Positions 35,601 through 48,380 of a stretch of DNA of 64,000 bases are shown here, in pieces; the stretch's first letter is position 1, and every line of letters begins with the position of its first letter. The stretch covers positions 1,053,798-1,117,797 of the forward strand of contig SMMW01000171.1 of assembly GCA_004794655.1 (NCBI GenBank), written 5' to 3'. The notes below the pieces were generated by a model. It did not search any database. It worked only from the letters and a program-made list of their open reading frames with translations, and was not told the origin of the DNA. The position numbers were made by a program, and so were the translations under genes. The stretch is from Marisa cornuarietis. Its lineage: Eukaryota; Mollusca; Gastropoda; Architaenioglossa; Ampullariidae.

Positions 35601-35881
35601 CTATTCAGAACGCACAAGACAGCCTCATGCTACGGCTAACTCTGTAACGTGTAACTCTGTAAGAGACACCGGCCCACATGTAGAGACAACGTCACATGAC
35701 TGTTAGGTCAACCTTTGTCACGGGCACAAAGTCGACAACATACGTCACATTCGGAAGATCTTTATGAACGTTTTTGCAGTCAGTCACCCGTGACCAGTGT
35801 CTGTCGTTAACCCTAATGGTTGGCGGACTCCAACACATATCTACAGTTTTATTTGTGCAGCTTCCTCCGGTTGTGAAAGAC

Positions 35882-37418
35882 ACTATAGGACAGACTCCTA
35901 CTAAGGACAGACTCATCTTACTATAGGACAACTCATCTTACTATAAGACAGACTCCTACTATAGGACAGACTCCTACTATAGGACAGACTCATCTTACTA
36001 TAGGACAGACTCCTACTATAGGACAGACTCATCTTACTATAGGACAGACTCCTACTAAGGACAGACTCATCTTACTATAGGACAACTCATCTTACTATAA
36101 GACAGACTCCTACTATAGGACAGACTCCTACTTACTATAGGACAGACTCCTACTTACTATAGGACAGACTCATCTTACTATAGGACAGACTCCTACTATA
36201 GGACAGACTCATCTTACTATAAGACAGACTCCTACTATAGGACAGACTCATCTTACTATAGGAAAGACTCATCTTACTATAGGACAGACTCCTACTATAG
36301 GACAGACTCATCTTACTATAGGACAGACTCCTACTATAGGACAGACTCATCTTACTATAAGACAGACTCCTACTATAGGACAGACTCATCTTACTATAGG
36401 ACAGACTCCTACTATAGGACAGACTCATCTTACTATAGGAAAGACTCATCTTACTATAGGACAGACTCCTACTATAGGACAGACTCATCTTACTATAGGA
36501 AAGACTCATCTTACTATAGGACAGACTCCTACTATAGGACAGACTCATCTTACTATAGGACAGACTCCTACTATAGGACAGACTCATCTTACTATAAGAC
36601 AGACTCATCTTACTATAGGAAAGACTCCTACTATAGGACAGACTCATCTTACTATAAGACAGACTCATCTTACTATAGGACAGACTCCTACTATAGGACA
36701 GACTCATCTTACTATAAGACAGACTTATCTTACTATAGGACAGACTCCTACTATAGGACAGACTCATCTTACTATAGGACAGACTCCTACTATAGGACAG
36801 ACTCATCTTACTATAAGACAGACTCATCTTACTATAGGACAGACTCCTACTATAGGACAGACTCATCTTACTATAGGAAAGACTCATCTTACTATAGGAC
36901 AGACTCCTACTATAGGACAGACTCATCTTACTATAGGAAAGACTCATCTTACTATAGGACAGACTCCTACTATAGGACAGACTCATCTTACTATAAGACA
37001 GACTCCTACTATAGGACAGACTCATCTTACTATAGGACAGACTCCTACTATAAGACAGACTCATCTTACTATAAGAGAGACTCCTACTATAGGACAGACT
37101 CATCTTACTATAAGACAGACTCATCTTACTATAGGACAGACTCATCTTACTATAAGACAGACTCCTACTATAGGACAGACTCATCTTACTATAGGACAGA
37201 CTCCTACTATAGGACAGACTCATCTTACTATAGGACAGACTCCTACTATAGGACAGACTCATCTTACTATAGGACAACTCATCTTACTATAAGACAGACT
37301 CCTACTATAAGACAGACTCATCTTACTATAAGAGAGACTCCTACTATAGGACAGACTCATCTTACTATAAGACAGACTCCTACTATAGGACAGACTCATC
37401 TTACTCCTACTATAGGAC
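35882..37418. repeat. 39-bp minisatellite (18+21), about 39 units' length in 1.5 kb
   Basis: Two subunits alternate: ACTATAGGACAGACTCCT and ACTATAGGACAGACTCATC plus TT. Irregular doubling of the 21-bp form and GGACAG/AGACAG/GGAAAG variants occur throughout. The 375-residue minus-strand frame is a stop-free reading of this array. Confidence 0.96.
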
Positions 37419-37474
37419 GAGAAATGTTGTCTTTCAACGTCCGACGGATCCCAAATGTCCTCCATTCTCTCACT

Positions 37475-37940
37475 CTTTGGTGTTGACAGCTGGCAATGTT
37501 ATTAGTGTACTAACGTGACGTACTACACTGTTTGGTGTTGATTGCTGGCAGTGTTGTGATTGGTGTACTAACGTGACGTACTACACTGTTTGGTGTTGAT
37601 TGCTGACGGTGTTGTGATTGGTGTACTAACGTGACGTACTACACTGTTTGGTGTTGATTGCTGACGGTGTTGTGATTGGTGTACTAACGTGACGTACTAC
37701 ACTGTTTGGTGTTGATTGCTGGCAGTGTTGTGATTGGTGTACTAACGTGACGTACTACACTGTTTGGTGTTGATTGCTGGCGGTGTTGTGATTGGTGTAC
37801 TAACGTGACGTACTACACTGTTTGGTGTTGATTGCTGACGGTGTTGTGATTGGTGTACTAACGTGACGTACTACACTGTTAAGTGTTGATTGCTGGCAAT
37901 GTTGTGATTGGTGTACTAACGTGACGTACTACACTGTTTG
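37475..37940. repeat. 58-bp minisatellite, 8 copies
   Basis: TAACGTGACGTACTACACTG recurs at 37511, 37569, 37627 and on. GGCAGTG, GACGGTG and GGCAATG variants mark individual units. Each has ACGTGACGT. Confidence 0.95.
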
Positions 37941-38063
37941 CGGCGCTCGTAGATCACAGGTGCAAATCGCGTAGTTTGTTACCGGATAATTAATTAGCGG
38001 ATGGGTTTTAGAGGCTGAAATGTTCAGGTGAGTTTTCAGTCGCCTATGTCTATCGATAGCTGC

Positions 38064-38345
38064 CTAAGACGCCAACCATTCGGGTTGGTCTTTAGGTGGA
38101 TGACATGGACAGACGGCCCGCCACTCCTGCCAGTTGTGGGCGATAGTCAGTGGGTCTTGATCAGAGTTAGTCTTAGGGTTAGTCCACTCCAGTCCAGTCC
38201 AGTCTTTGATGTTCGTAAGTCAGTTGTTCCTCTGGCCACTGCAGTGTCGGCCACCCTCCAAGGCACTTTGAAGGACAGTCCGACAAGTTGTCGTGTCGAG
38301 TCACGTGACCAGAGAAGACCAGCTTACGTCGCCTGACTTGCAAGT
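38064..38345 (-). pseudogene. Decayed non-LTR retrotransposon (LINE), C-terminal end of the pol protein
   Basis: On the minus strand, RRRKLVFSGHVTRHDNLS is followed, after a frame change, by an ALEGGRHCSGQRN segment, a stop, and NIKDWTG. TIAHNWQEWRAVCPCHPP then leads to a stop (TAG at 38066-38064). This string of motifs (KL-x-x-x-GHV-x-RHD, LEG-x-R-x-x-GRQ-like, WxxNIKxWTG, WR near the end) is the usual C-terminus of endonuclease-reverse-transcriptase proteins of metazoan LINEs. At least one frameshift and one internal stop show that it is dead. The clade is not certain. It lies antisense in an intron. Confidence 0.75.
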
Positions 38346-39607
38346 ACAGGTTCCTGGTGAATAATAATAATAATATGATGATGATATGTTTGAAATACTC
38401 GCCGCGCTGTCTCAGCAGGAATGAGAGGTGGTTCACCAGTAAGGTGGATGGTAACTGATTTACCATTAAAGTTGAAGGGTAGTGGAAGTGAGACATGACG
38501 AGGCCCAGAACCAGACAACGACTTAGTGTTGACTTCCCTGAGTGTGTGCGAGGTTTGTACCTGTTCCTCGACCCCTGTCCCCTGTCCGCTGTCCCCTGTC
38601 CCCTGTATATTGCGGCCAGCTTCAAGCAAACAGCAGAACCCAGACTTGTAAGCTGGTAACTCAAAGGGTTAAGGGTACATGGGGAATACTGGAGGTCTGA
38701 CAGGGCATGCAGCACGTGTATATGTAGCCTTGCATCTAGTTAGTGGACGGCGAAGAAAACAGTGGTGTGTGTGTGTGTGTGTTCGGTGAACACCCTCATT
38801 TTCATTCTCACCTGTTCTGCCCGCCCTGCCACCAAGGGCCTGGATTATGTGAGCTTCACTTATAGAGGGCTCAGTGCTGGGAATGGTGCTAAAAGGGGGG
38901 GGGATACCCGTACATCGATCCCCGGACTGCGTGTGAAACTGCCTCCCGCAGCTGACACCCGAGACTGGTGGGAGATTAAAGCGAAAGAGAGAGAGAGAGA
39001 CAGAGAGCTGTAAACAGCGGGGTGGCCGGGTGTCTCATGCACAACAGTAAGAGAGGGAAGAGAAGTGTTTTCAAGGTTGTGAAACTATTTGTCAACTGAA
39101 CAGAACATGGACAGATGCTAGTTATCTATCGCTCTCCAACGGGTCTTGCTTGAGTTGTCTCTCTTTGTGTTCCCCTGTTTCTCTCCCCCGACCATTTTAT
39201 ATCCTCCCTACTCTTTCTTTCTCCACCCCGCCTCTGTTACCCGCATGAAATGTTGGCCCCCCCCCCCGCTTTATTTTTGTAAGCAGGTCAAGGAAGGTAA
39301 AAGGCACAAGTCTTCAAAACTTTGACCCAGTTTGCTGTGTTGTAGGTCACAGGAAGTAGCTTTGTGACGATCGATTGACGTTGGTCGACTTGTCATGCCC
39401 TGCCTTAGACACAGTAAACCACTTGCGTTCACTGCTCCGCTAGGCGCTAGGGCGGCTAGGCTGTCGCTGCCCCGACCGGCGCAGGGCTATAAGTTCGCTT
39501 AACCTGGCTGAGTCTTTTATCCCTCGAGTCAAGCAAGAACTGGGAAGGTGTGATGACACAAATACACTTAAGGTGAGTAAAGGACGAATTCAATACCGGA
39601 GAAATCC

Positions 39608-40572
39608 CTGGAAGGTCTGCACAACAACCTGTGCACCCTACAAAACCTTGGAGAGTCTACACAACAAAGTGTGCACCCTAGAAAACCTTGGAGACTACAC
39701 AACAACCTGTGCACCCTACAAAACCTTGGAGACTACACAACAACCTGTGCACCCTAGAAAACCTTGGAGACTCTACACAACAACCTGTGCACCCTAGAAA
39801 ACCTTGGAGACTCTACACAACAACCTGTGCACCCTAGAAAACCTTGGAGACTACACAACAACCTGTGCACCCTAGAAAACCTTGGAGACTCTACACAACA
39901 AAGTGTGCACCCTACAAAACCTTGGAGACTACACAACAACCTGTGCACCCTAGAAAACCTTGGAGGGTCTACACAACAACCTGTGCACCCTAGAAAACCT
40001 TGGAGGGTCTACACAACAACATGTGCACCCTAGAAAACCTTGGAGACTACACAACAACCTGTGCACCCTAGAAAACCTTGGAGGGTCTACACAACAACCT
40101 GTGCACCCTAGAAAACCTTGGAGGGTCTACACAACAACCTGTGCACCCTACAAAACCTTGGAGACTCTACACAACAACATGTGCACCCTAGAAAACCTTG
40201 GAGACTCTACACAACAACATGTGCACCCTAGAAAACCTTGGAGGGTCTACACAACAACCTGTGCACCCTAGGAAACCTTGGAGACTCTACACAACAACAT
40301 GTGCACCCTAGGAAACCTTGGAGACTCTACACAACAACATGTGCACCCTAGGAAACCTTGGAGGGTCTACACAACAACCTGTGCACCCTAGGAAACCTTG
40401 GAGACTCTACACAACAACATGTGCACCCTAGGAAACCTTGGAGACTCTACACAACAACATGTGCACCCTAGGAAACCTTGGAGGGTCTACACAACAACCT
40501 GTGCACCCTAGGAAACCTTGGAGACTCTACACAACAACATGTGCACCCTAGGAAACCTTGGAGGGTCTGCAC
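39608..40572. repeat. 40-bp minisatellite, about 24 copies, with 120-bp higher order
   Basis: The unit contains CCTTGGAGACTCTACACAAC and AACCTGTGCACCCTAGAAAA. Some units lack three bases (GGAGACTACAC). From about 40261 a three-unit pattern (GGGTCT-CCTG, GACTCT-CATG, GACTCT-CATG) repeats every 120 bp with almost no divergence. Confidence 0.95.
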
Positions 40573-40660
40573 TAGGAGCCACAGATGTTTTTGTCAACGA
40601 GACGAATTAACAGAGATGAGTTTTATCGCAAACACAACAAATCCTGTAAAACCCTCTACT

Positions 40661-41120
40661 AATATTTGTCAGCTGACTGGCTGGTATTTGTCAGCTGACT
40701 GCCTGGCTGGTATTTGTCAGCTGACTGCCTGGCTGGTGTTTGTCAGTTGACTGGATGGCTGGTATTTGTCAGCTGACTGCCTGGCTGGTGTTTGTCAGTT
40801 GACTGGATGGCTGGTGTTTGTCAGCTGACTGCCTGGCTGGTGTTTGTCAGTTGACTGGATGGCTGGTGTTTATCAGCTGACTGGCTGGTATTTGTCAGCT
40901 GACTGCCTGGCTGGTGTTTGTCAGTTGACTGGATGGCTGGTGTTTGTCAGCTAACTGGCTGGTATTTGTCAGCTGACTGCCTGGCTGGTGTTTATCAGCT
41001 GACTGGATGGCAGTTGTCAGCTGACTGCCTGGTATTTGTCAGCTGACTGGCTGGTGTTTGTCAGCTGACTGCCTGGTATTTGTCAGCTGGCTGGATGGCA
41101 GTTGTCAGCTGACTGGCTGG
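40661..41120. repeat. About 23-27-bp minisatellite
   Basis: GGCTGGTATTTGTCAGCTGA plus CTGCCT; GTTTGTCAGTTGACTGGAT units alternate. TCAGCTGA is a palindrome. Confidence 0.93.
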
Positions 41121-42073
41121 AGTCATGAGCAGCTTCTATAAAATGTTTATTTAATGTGTATCGGGGGTTTTATTTGTTCAGCAATGTTTAGACTGCGAGG
41201 CCAACTCCAAAGTTCAAGAGAGAGGTTAGTTTGATAAGCTTGAGGGAGAGAGGAACGTGTTGGGTGATTCAAACACATTTTTGAGTCGTCGTCACTTTTT
41301 CTGTAGGAGCTGCGAGCTTATCAACACGTGACCCACACGTTCGTCTCCTTCAGCAACTAAACATGTGGAATGAGCAGGTTGCCAATACAGTTCAAAGGTT
41401 GCAACTGTGGAGGGGTTCATGGGTTGAGACTGAAGGTAAGAGGGGCTGTGGTCTTGAGCAGCAGTGGGAGCGGGTGTCACAGGAAATATTGTGATGCTTG
41501 GGTCTCGGCAACTGCTGTACCTCACGTGTTTCCGCCCTCGATAGACGCCGGCTTCTACTTGTGCTGCAACGAGGACAAAGTAGGTTTGGAAGAACAACTT
41601 TGTCCAACTTGGGGGACAGACTGTTAACAAAGCTGAGAAACATTGGGGGCAAGATGTTGTGTCGGCAAGAGGACACTGGCAAGTTGAGAATACGCTGTAA
41701 CAACGTGTTAGGCCGTGGGGCGGACACTGGAACAGTTGGAATACATCCGAACAACGTGAACACGTCGAGTGAGGGTAAAAGAGTGTTCATGACATTGTCA
41801 GTGTATTGTCACTGTCACATCACTGTCAGCGTCTTGCAACCATCACACGACTGTCACATGACTGCCACTGAGTTCTGAGAGCGATTCTGCTGACATCATC
41901 ATCATGATGTCATCATGCCTTGTCGCTGAAGGCTGACTGGCTGGCTGGCCGTGTGGCTGCGTTGTCGTCGCTGCTGACACTGTGACCCCGTCTGACATGA
42001 GTTGTGACAGGAAACTGACTTGCGACGTCACAGTAGTATCTGCCATTGTCCAGTAGACAACCGCCACGACATG

Positions 42074-42950
42074 TCCGGAGAGTGAGTGAGTGATGACAGC
42101 CTGCATCAAGTCCTTGTCCTGAGAGTGTGAGTGATGACAGCCTGCATCAAGTCTTTGTCCTGAGAGTGTGAGTGATGACAAAGTCAAGTCCTTGTCCTGA
42201 GAGTGTGAGTGATGACAGCCTGCATCAAGTCTTTGTCCTGAGAGTGTGAGTGATGACAAAGTCAAGTCCTTGTCCTGAGAGTGTGAGTGATGACAGCCTG
42301 CATCAAGTCTTTGTCCTGAGAGTGTGAGTGATGACAAAGTCAAGTCCTTGTCCTGAGAGTGTGAGTGATGACAGCCTGCATCAAGTCTTTGTCCTGAGAG
42401 TGTGAGTGATGACAAAGTCAAGTCCTTGTCCTGAGAGTGTGAGTGATGACAGCCTGCATCAAGTCTTTGTCCTGAGAGTGTGAGTGATGACAAAGTCAAG
42501 TCCTTGTCCTGAGAGTGTGAGTGATGACAGCCTGCATCAAGTCTTTGTCCTGAGAGTGTGAGTGATGACAAAGTCAAGTCCTTGTCCTGAGAGTGTGAGT
42601 GATGACAGCCTGCATCAAGTCTTTGTCCTGAGAGTGTGAGTGATGACAAAGTCAAGTCCTTGTCCAGAGAGTGTGAGTGATGACAAAGTCAAGTCCTTGT
42701 CCTGAGAGTGTGAGTGATGACAAAGTCAAGTCCTTGTCCTGAGAGTGTGAGTGATGACAGCCTGCATCAAGTCTTTGTCCTGAGAGTGTGAGTGATGACA
42801 AAGTCAAGTCCTTGTCCAGAGAGTGTGAGTGATGACAAAGTCAAGTCCTTGTCCTGAGAGTGTGAGTGATGACAAAGTCAAGTCCTTGTCCTGAGAGTGT
42901 GAGTGATGACAAAGTCAAGTCCTTGTCCTGAGAGTGTGAGGGATAACAAA
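42074..42950. repeat. 78-bp minisatellite (42+36), about 11 higher-order units
   Basis: CCTGAGAGTGTGAGTGATGA is followed either by CAGCCTGCATCAAGTCTTTGT or by CAAAGTCAAGTCCTTGT, alternating. Near the right end only the shorter form continues. The 270-residue minus-strand frame reflects the 78-bp period. Confidence 0.95.
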
Positions 42951-43137
42951 GCCAGCTTGAGGTTCTTGGCGTGAGGTGTGGAGCTAAACAAGGCGCCATC
43001 TGGGTAAACAAGAGGAGTACTACGTTGTGAGATTCAAAACACACCCTGTGTACAATGGTTGACATGCGTGTGACAGGGCATAGTTCACCAGATGGTAGAC
43101 CCCTACTCTTCGTTCTTGACACAGCGTGTACTAAAGA

Positions 43138-43280
43138 CATCCGGAGCTGCTGGGCATAGCACGTGGTACATCCGGGGCTGCGAGACAATGAACGTAGTAC
43201 ATCCGGGGCTGCGAGACAATGAACGTAGTACATCCAGGGCTGCGAGACAATGAACGTAGTACATCCGGGGCTGCTGGGCT
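43138..43280. repeat. 31-bp tandem repeat, about 4.5 copies
   Basis: ACATCCGGGGCTGCGAGACA plus ATGAACGTAGT. Edge units have GCTGCTGGGC instead. The array lies about 220 bp before the next exon. Confidence 0.9.
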
Positions 43281-43502
43281 GGGGAAGAAATGCACGAGCG
43301 AAACTGCCGCCTGCAGCACGTTGACTGATGATGATGTCTCTCCCCCTCCCCTGTGGCACACCGACCCCCCTCCCTCATTACACGCATGTTTGAACTTTTT
43401 ACTGACATGTTTACCTACCTGAGAGTTTAGGAGGGACGTATTTAAACTTTCTCTTGTCTTTTTTGTTCTTCCCCACACCCCCCCACTTCCGTACACCTAC
43501 AG

Positions 43503-43606
43503 AACATTCACGTGGATACGACTTCAAGACAACCAGAGATTTCCATCTGCGCATGCGTCACTTTCCTAATGGAGCAGGTGCAAGGAAAAAGCCGGGGAAC
43601 TTTTTG
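43503..43606 (+). CDS. bHLH-PAS gene, exon after the PAS-A loop
   Basis: A 104-nt exon. The acceptor is a C-rich tract ending CACCTACAG and the donor is TTTTTG|GTAAGT; the phase runs from 1 to 0. With the G from the previous exon it begins EHSRGYDFKTTRDFHLRMRH, then FPNGAGARKKPGNFL. RDFHLRMR corresponds to the RSFFxRMK/RSFICRMR strand that closes PAS-A in HIF, SIM and ARNT proteins, and the basic loop after it is variable in the family. Direct joining to the exon at 62853 gives NFL-LVRWTGQV, which parallels the family's VxHCTGxI strand, so no exon is required in the 19-kb intron. Confidence 0.85.
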
Positions 43607-44008
43607 GTAAGTACAGTCGATTCGTATCGATTTTGTTGAGGTCCCTGTTTATGTGAGTGCAGTTTGTGCCGTCAGTCAGTTTGGTCAGCTGTCTGTCTTA
43701 TTCGTGTTGGTGCAGAATTGTCCTCGTACTTTATCAACGACTGTCAGTGCCACTAACTACAAGTGTGTCAGTGCCTACTGTCCAGCTGTGTCGACAGCTG
43801 TATGGTGTGTTCATGTCAGTGTGTCAGTGCCTACTGTCCAGCTGTGGCGACAGCTGTATGGTGTGTTCATATCAGTGTGTTATGTTTATGGCTGTCTTGT
43901 GGCTGTGAGTACATACACGTGAACTACACTCATCGCTCTGTTGTTGTGTTCATGTGAGTGTAGTCAAGGTGGTTGTGTATGGCCTTCATGTGAATGCACT
44001 GTATTGAC

Positions 44009-44195
44009 ATGAGAGCATTGTATTGATAGCCTTATATCTCCTTGGTATGAGAGCATTGTATTGATAGCCTTATATCTCCTTGGTATGAGAGCATTGTATT
44101 GATAGCCTTATATCTCCTTGGTATGAGAGCATTTTATTGATAGCCTTATATCTCCTTGGTATGAGTGCACTGTACTGATAGCCTTATATCCCATT
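44009..44195. repeat. 38-bp tandem repeat, about 5 copies
   Basis: TATTGATAGCCTTATATCTC plus CTTGGTATGAGAGCATTG recurs at 38-bp spacing (44021, 44059 and on). Confidence 0.92.
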
Positions 44196-47100
44196 CATCT
44201 GTGTTGGCTACTCACTGAATTACTGACCTCGTGGAAAGACAGGGTGGCCTGGAAAACAGACAGTTGCCGTCACGTGCACACGTGACTTTGGCGACAGCCG
44301 CGTGACAGTGCGCGTGATGCTGAGGCTGACCAGCCTTGGTAATGGCGGACAGTTGTGGGTAAGGGTCGGTGAAGACGACAGGCACAGTCCATTGTCACTG
44401 CGTTGTGGTGGACCGTGACTGGCACTAACCGGGTAGCCTCATACCCCTCTTGTAGTTTGGCGGACTAACAGAAAAACAAATCAAAACCCAACACGTGACA
44501 CGTAGAGTATGGGACTGGCAATCTGTGTGTGTGTGTGTGAGTGAGAGGATACTGAGAATATATATGAGTGTGTGTCCAATTAAGATGTCAAGGAAGTGGT
44601 TAGACTGTTGGCGTCGCTGTCTTCACGTGAGTCAGTAGCGCGGAATGTGTGATGTAGTTCGTCTACAGTGTGAACAGGCCTCTCCCTCCCCTCTACACAC
44701 CAGTCCCGCCCTCCCGTCTGTCTGTGTCTGTACTCCACTGTACAGACTGTTGACATCAGTGCGTCAGGGGGCGACACCGGTAGTCGGTCTGGAATATTCT
44801 ACCATCGCGCCGCGCGCACAACCTGTTTCCGTGCCGCTAGTGGCTGGCACCGCACGTGCAGTCGTAATGACGGCAAATGAAATTGTTTCAATTATTCAGA
44901 TGAGGACCTGTCAGCCGCCGCCTAGCTGACTCATCTGCAAATCGGATTTGTGGCCCCTTGCCAGAACAACGGCGACCATGATGTCAGCAACATGTCCGAC
45001 AACCACATCGACAACGAGGAAACGATGTCTAGAGTATATGTATGTGCGTGTGTGTGTGTGTGTGCGTGCATACGTACGTGTGTGATTTAGGTTCAGGGTG
45101 TGCGTGCGACTACATGTGAAACAGGAGCTGCGCGAAGTAATCGTGTGTAAAATATGAGGGTGTTTGTGACCCTGAAGTCGCTACATTAGACAGGGTGTCC
45201 TGGTCTGTGTGAACTTTGTGAACGCGATGTTATCGGGTGGTTGTCTTGGGTTGTAAGCCTCTGGTCCAAGTGAACGAACTCCGTACTGATGTAATCTGAA
45301 CTGTGTACCTTACAGCAGATACCCGCAACCTTGACTGTTGCCTCACTTCCTGTACCCGGCTATAGTGCCGTCTTCCTGATGGAGCCCTCGATCGTGGGTA
45401 CTGGAGTTGGTGAACGTCACTTGGTGGACGTCACGAAATGAGGTCGCGCCCTTTGTTGTGGTGACTGTCGCAGTCTAGCGAGGGCAGACATTTGTGTTGG
45501 TGAACCTCACAACACGGTGGGACCAGACCAATTGTCTTGTGATGCCGCTGGTGGAAACTCCCATGTACCAACCCGAAACAACTACCCCCACCCCCCCTCA
45601 CCCAAACTAGTGGGTACATCGCAGGAATTGGAAGTCTGGAGGGGAGTAGGGGCACCAAGCCTCTAGGATGTCAGAGGTCAGCATCCTCTAACCTTTCCCC
45701 CCCCCCCCTTGGCCGCCATAGGATGTGCTGTGCCGTGTTGTGGTTGCCGAGTGATTGCTGATGCAACAGTTGTTGGTGGATGTTGAAGAATGAAGCAGTC
45801 CAGTGCAATGATGCCGTGCGATAGTTGCGAGGGCTGTCCGTCTCATCTTCCTGCGATGGGACATCGACACAGTCATCAGGTGCTGAGAGCAACATCAGCA
45901 GCTGGCAGTGCAGTCACAGATGGCACCGTCCGTAGGTCAGATAGAACACGTGTCCGGCGACATCAGGAAGGTTGACGAGTGTTTGATGGACTGTTATCTT
46001 GACACCCGCGCTCTTGTCTTTGTTTGTGTGAAGCTGGGGTGGTAGTGGTGGTGGTAGGGGGTGGGGAGGGAGCTGTTGTAGATGACAGAACTTATTGCTG
46101 TGATGTGCAGTAGTGAGTGAGTGAGTTGCTGCACAACTTGTGTGATTTGTGTATGACTCCTGTAGCAAACAGCCTTCCGACTGTCAGCTTGAGGTGAGGG
46201 AATGCAGCTTCTCTTGGCGGTTGGGGCTGACAACAGGTCGCGCACTGAGTTGCCGCCAGTAGCTGAGGGCGGAAGAAGGAACAGCAGCAGGCAGGAGGTG
46301 AGAACCGCACAGACTCCGCTGCTCCTTACCTGGCATCATGGGGGTGGGGAGGGGGTAGCCAGCGGCTTACAGACGAGCACAGGTGGAGTGCGGCGTTTTC
46401 ATTACGAGAGTGCATGCTGTTGCCTGCAGCAACCAGTACGTCACCGCACGTGCAGGTGGGCTGTTCACGGGGTGACTTGCCCGCCGTCCTGCACGTGTGC
46501 AACCACTTCCGTCGCCTGCGTGACGTCCCACAATACCTTGCACCACATGTTATTTATAGCCCTGTAGCAAGAAAAGATGGGTTGAGGAGCCAGTAGTAAA
46601 CGCAGGTACCCGTAACACACAACAAAGAAATATGCTTCTTCAGCAGGGAGAAGGGAGGTAACTGCAGGCCATGAGGTCACGGACTTGTATCACTGGACTG
46701 CTTGCAGACAATTGTTTTCAGTGAAGTCATAGAACGAGGCTGGTTACGAAATAGCTTCCGGCTTAGTCACGTTTCAGTTTAACTACTAGAACGAGGCTTT
46801 GGACGATATAGCTTCCGGTTTATTCACATTCATTGTTAAGGCTCGCCGAGACTAACAGCGGAGAACTTCGCAAGAGGCTCAGCGTTGGTCTCGGCAGACA
46901 GACAGCAGTCCACCCTCTACACGTCTGATGATTGAAGTGGAGTTTGTGTGGAGCTTTGCAGGGACCACATGCACAACACAGTTGTAGGTGTAAACACATT
47001 TAGGCTTCAATCTGTGTAGATAATCAGTTTTTTGTTAGACACGCAGTGCACAACATGACTTGTAAACTTTTTAAACACTTCCAATACTTGTAAATAACAC

Positions 47101-48344
47101 TGTTTAAACCAGACTTTAGCCCTGTCAGCACAATTCTTCCTGTGCCATTGTGCATTGAAATGAGACAGGAGCGATTTTTGACAGAAGAAAAGTTGTAAGT
47201 TTGAGAAACGTGTTGTGCAAGTGGTCCCAGACCTTGATGCTGTCTGTTTGTGTCAGTAATGTAGACACAGAGCGGTCAGTGAATATGTAAACTGGGTTCA
47301 ACAGATGTAGGTGTAGAGAACTTGCGGCTAAAAATAGGAATATTGAAGAGTTTTATAATTTGGAAAGAAATCATTGTGTTAACTAACACTGCTTCACTTT
47401 TGTACCTGTTGAATGTACTCCAGGGTACGGAGGTCGGGTAGCAGGTGTAATCAGTTACAGCTATTGTGGGAGTGGCCATGTACTCAGCAGCAGCAGAGAG
47501 AGAGAGATGCAGAGTCAAGGAGTCAGGGGGGGGGGGGGGGTGAGGGAGTCGGGCTTTGCCCAGTTTGCCAAAGTCAGCGGGTGTGAGAGATGATTGAAGT
47601 GATTTGCAGACAGCAGTTGCGAGATTGCGACATCCACATCCGGGGAGTTGAGAGTATCGCCAGTCACATGTTGTGAAAGACGGGGGGGGGGGGGTGTAGT
47701 CTGTAATACCCAGTCTTTCGCCCTCCATCCTCTCTAGAGCTGTACTTCAACAGTCCTACAGATTGCCCACTAGCGATACGATTGACGCCAACACACAGAT
47801 ACACCGACTGGCACACGCACACTCACACAGAGTGACGGAGTGTAATCAGTGTAGCGGGTATGTCCCAGCATGCTTTGAAACACTTGTGAACTGACCCTGA
47901 AACTACATTTGTGGGTATGGGGGGGGGAGTGTTACCGCCAGACCAGCCCCCCCCCCAACTACCCCTCATACACGGTCTTGTGTTTCCGGCGCACGTGCCT
48001 GGCTATTGCGGGCTGGACGTGAACCTGCGATGTTGGCGCCGTGTGAACGTGCACCGTGCGGCGCGTGCCAAATGGGACATCACTCTCTGGTGCTGGTGCT
48101 GGCAAGAGCAGGGGTGGGGGTATGACCTCAGGGTAACCGCCAAGGCGCAGAGACTTGCACCTGTAACGCAATCCAGAGATTTTGTAATGGGCGGCTGGCT
48201 GACCCGCCAACAGAGGCCTGTGTTGTCACGCTTCCTCCCAACCTTCACCCCCCCCCCACATTCTCACCTTTGGGACTGCGCGCCTGATTGGTTCCAGTTC
48301 TTGACTCACATCATCTAATGATGAGGCTTCACTCTGGCCGTCAG

Positions 48345-48380
48345 CAGTGTGTGTGTGTGTGTGCGCGCGCGCGCGCGTGT
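48345..48380. repeat. Alternating (GT)n(GC)n tract
   Basis: About 36 bp of strict purine-pyrimidine alternation including GCGCGCGCGC. Such tracts can take the Z-DNA form; this is a property of the sequence, not evidence of function. Similar tracts lie at about 52300-52328 and 56360-56410. Confidence 0.7.

Larger units (their letters stand above)
35065..43502 (+). other. Intron of the bHLH-PAS gene (8.4 kb), phase 1
   Basis: It holds six minisatellite arrays, a decayed LINE at 38064-38345, and a few hundred bases of unassigned DNA at 38346-39607 and 41121-42073. No phase-compatible extra exon was recognised. Confidence 0.75.

Noticed and set aside
36150..37277. 375-residue minus-strand frame of SYSKMSLSYSRSL repeats
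   Set aside because: It is the 39-bp minisatellite. A silk- or mucin-like protein was considered, but there is no signal peptide, unique ends or splice sites, and unit changes include whole-block gains that follow DNA, not protein, logic.
41843..42655. 270-residue minus-strand frame with TLSSLTLSGQRLDAGCHHSHS repeats
   Set aside because: Product of the 78-bp array.
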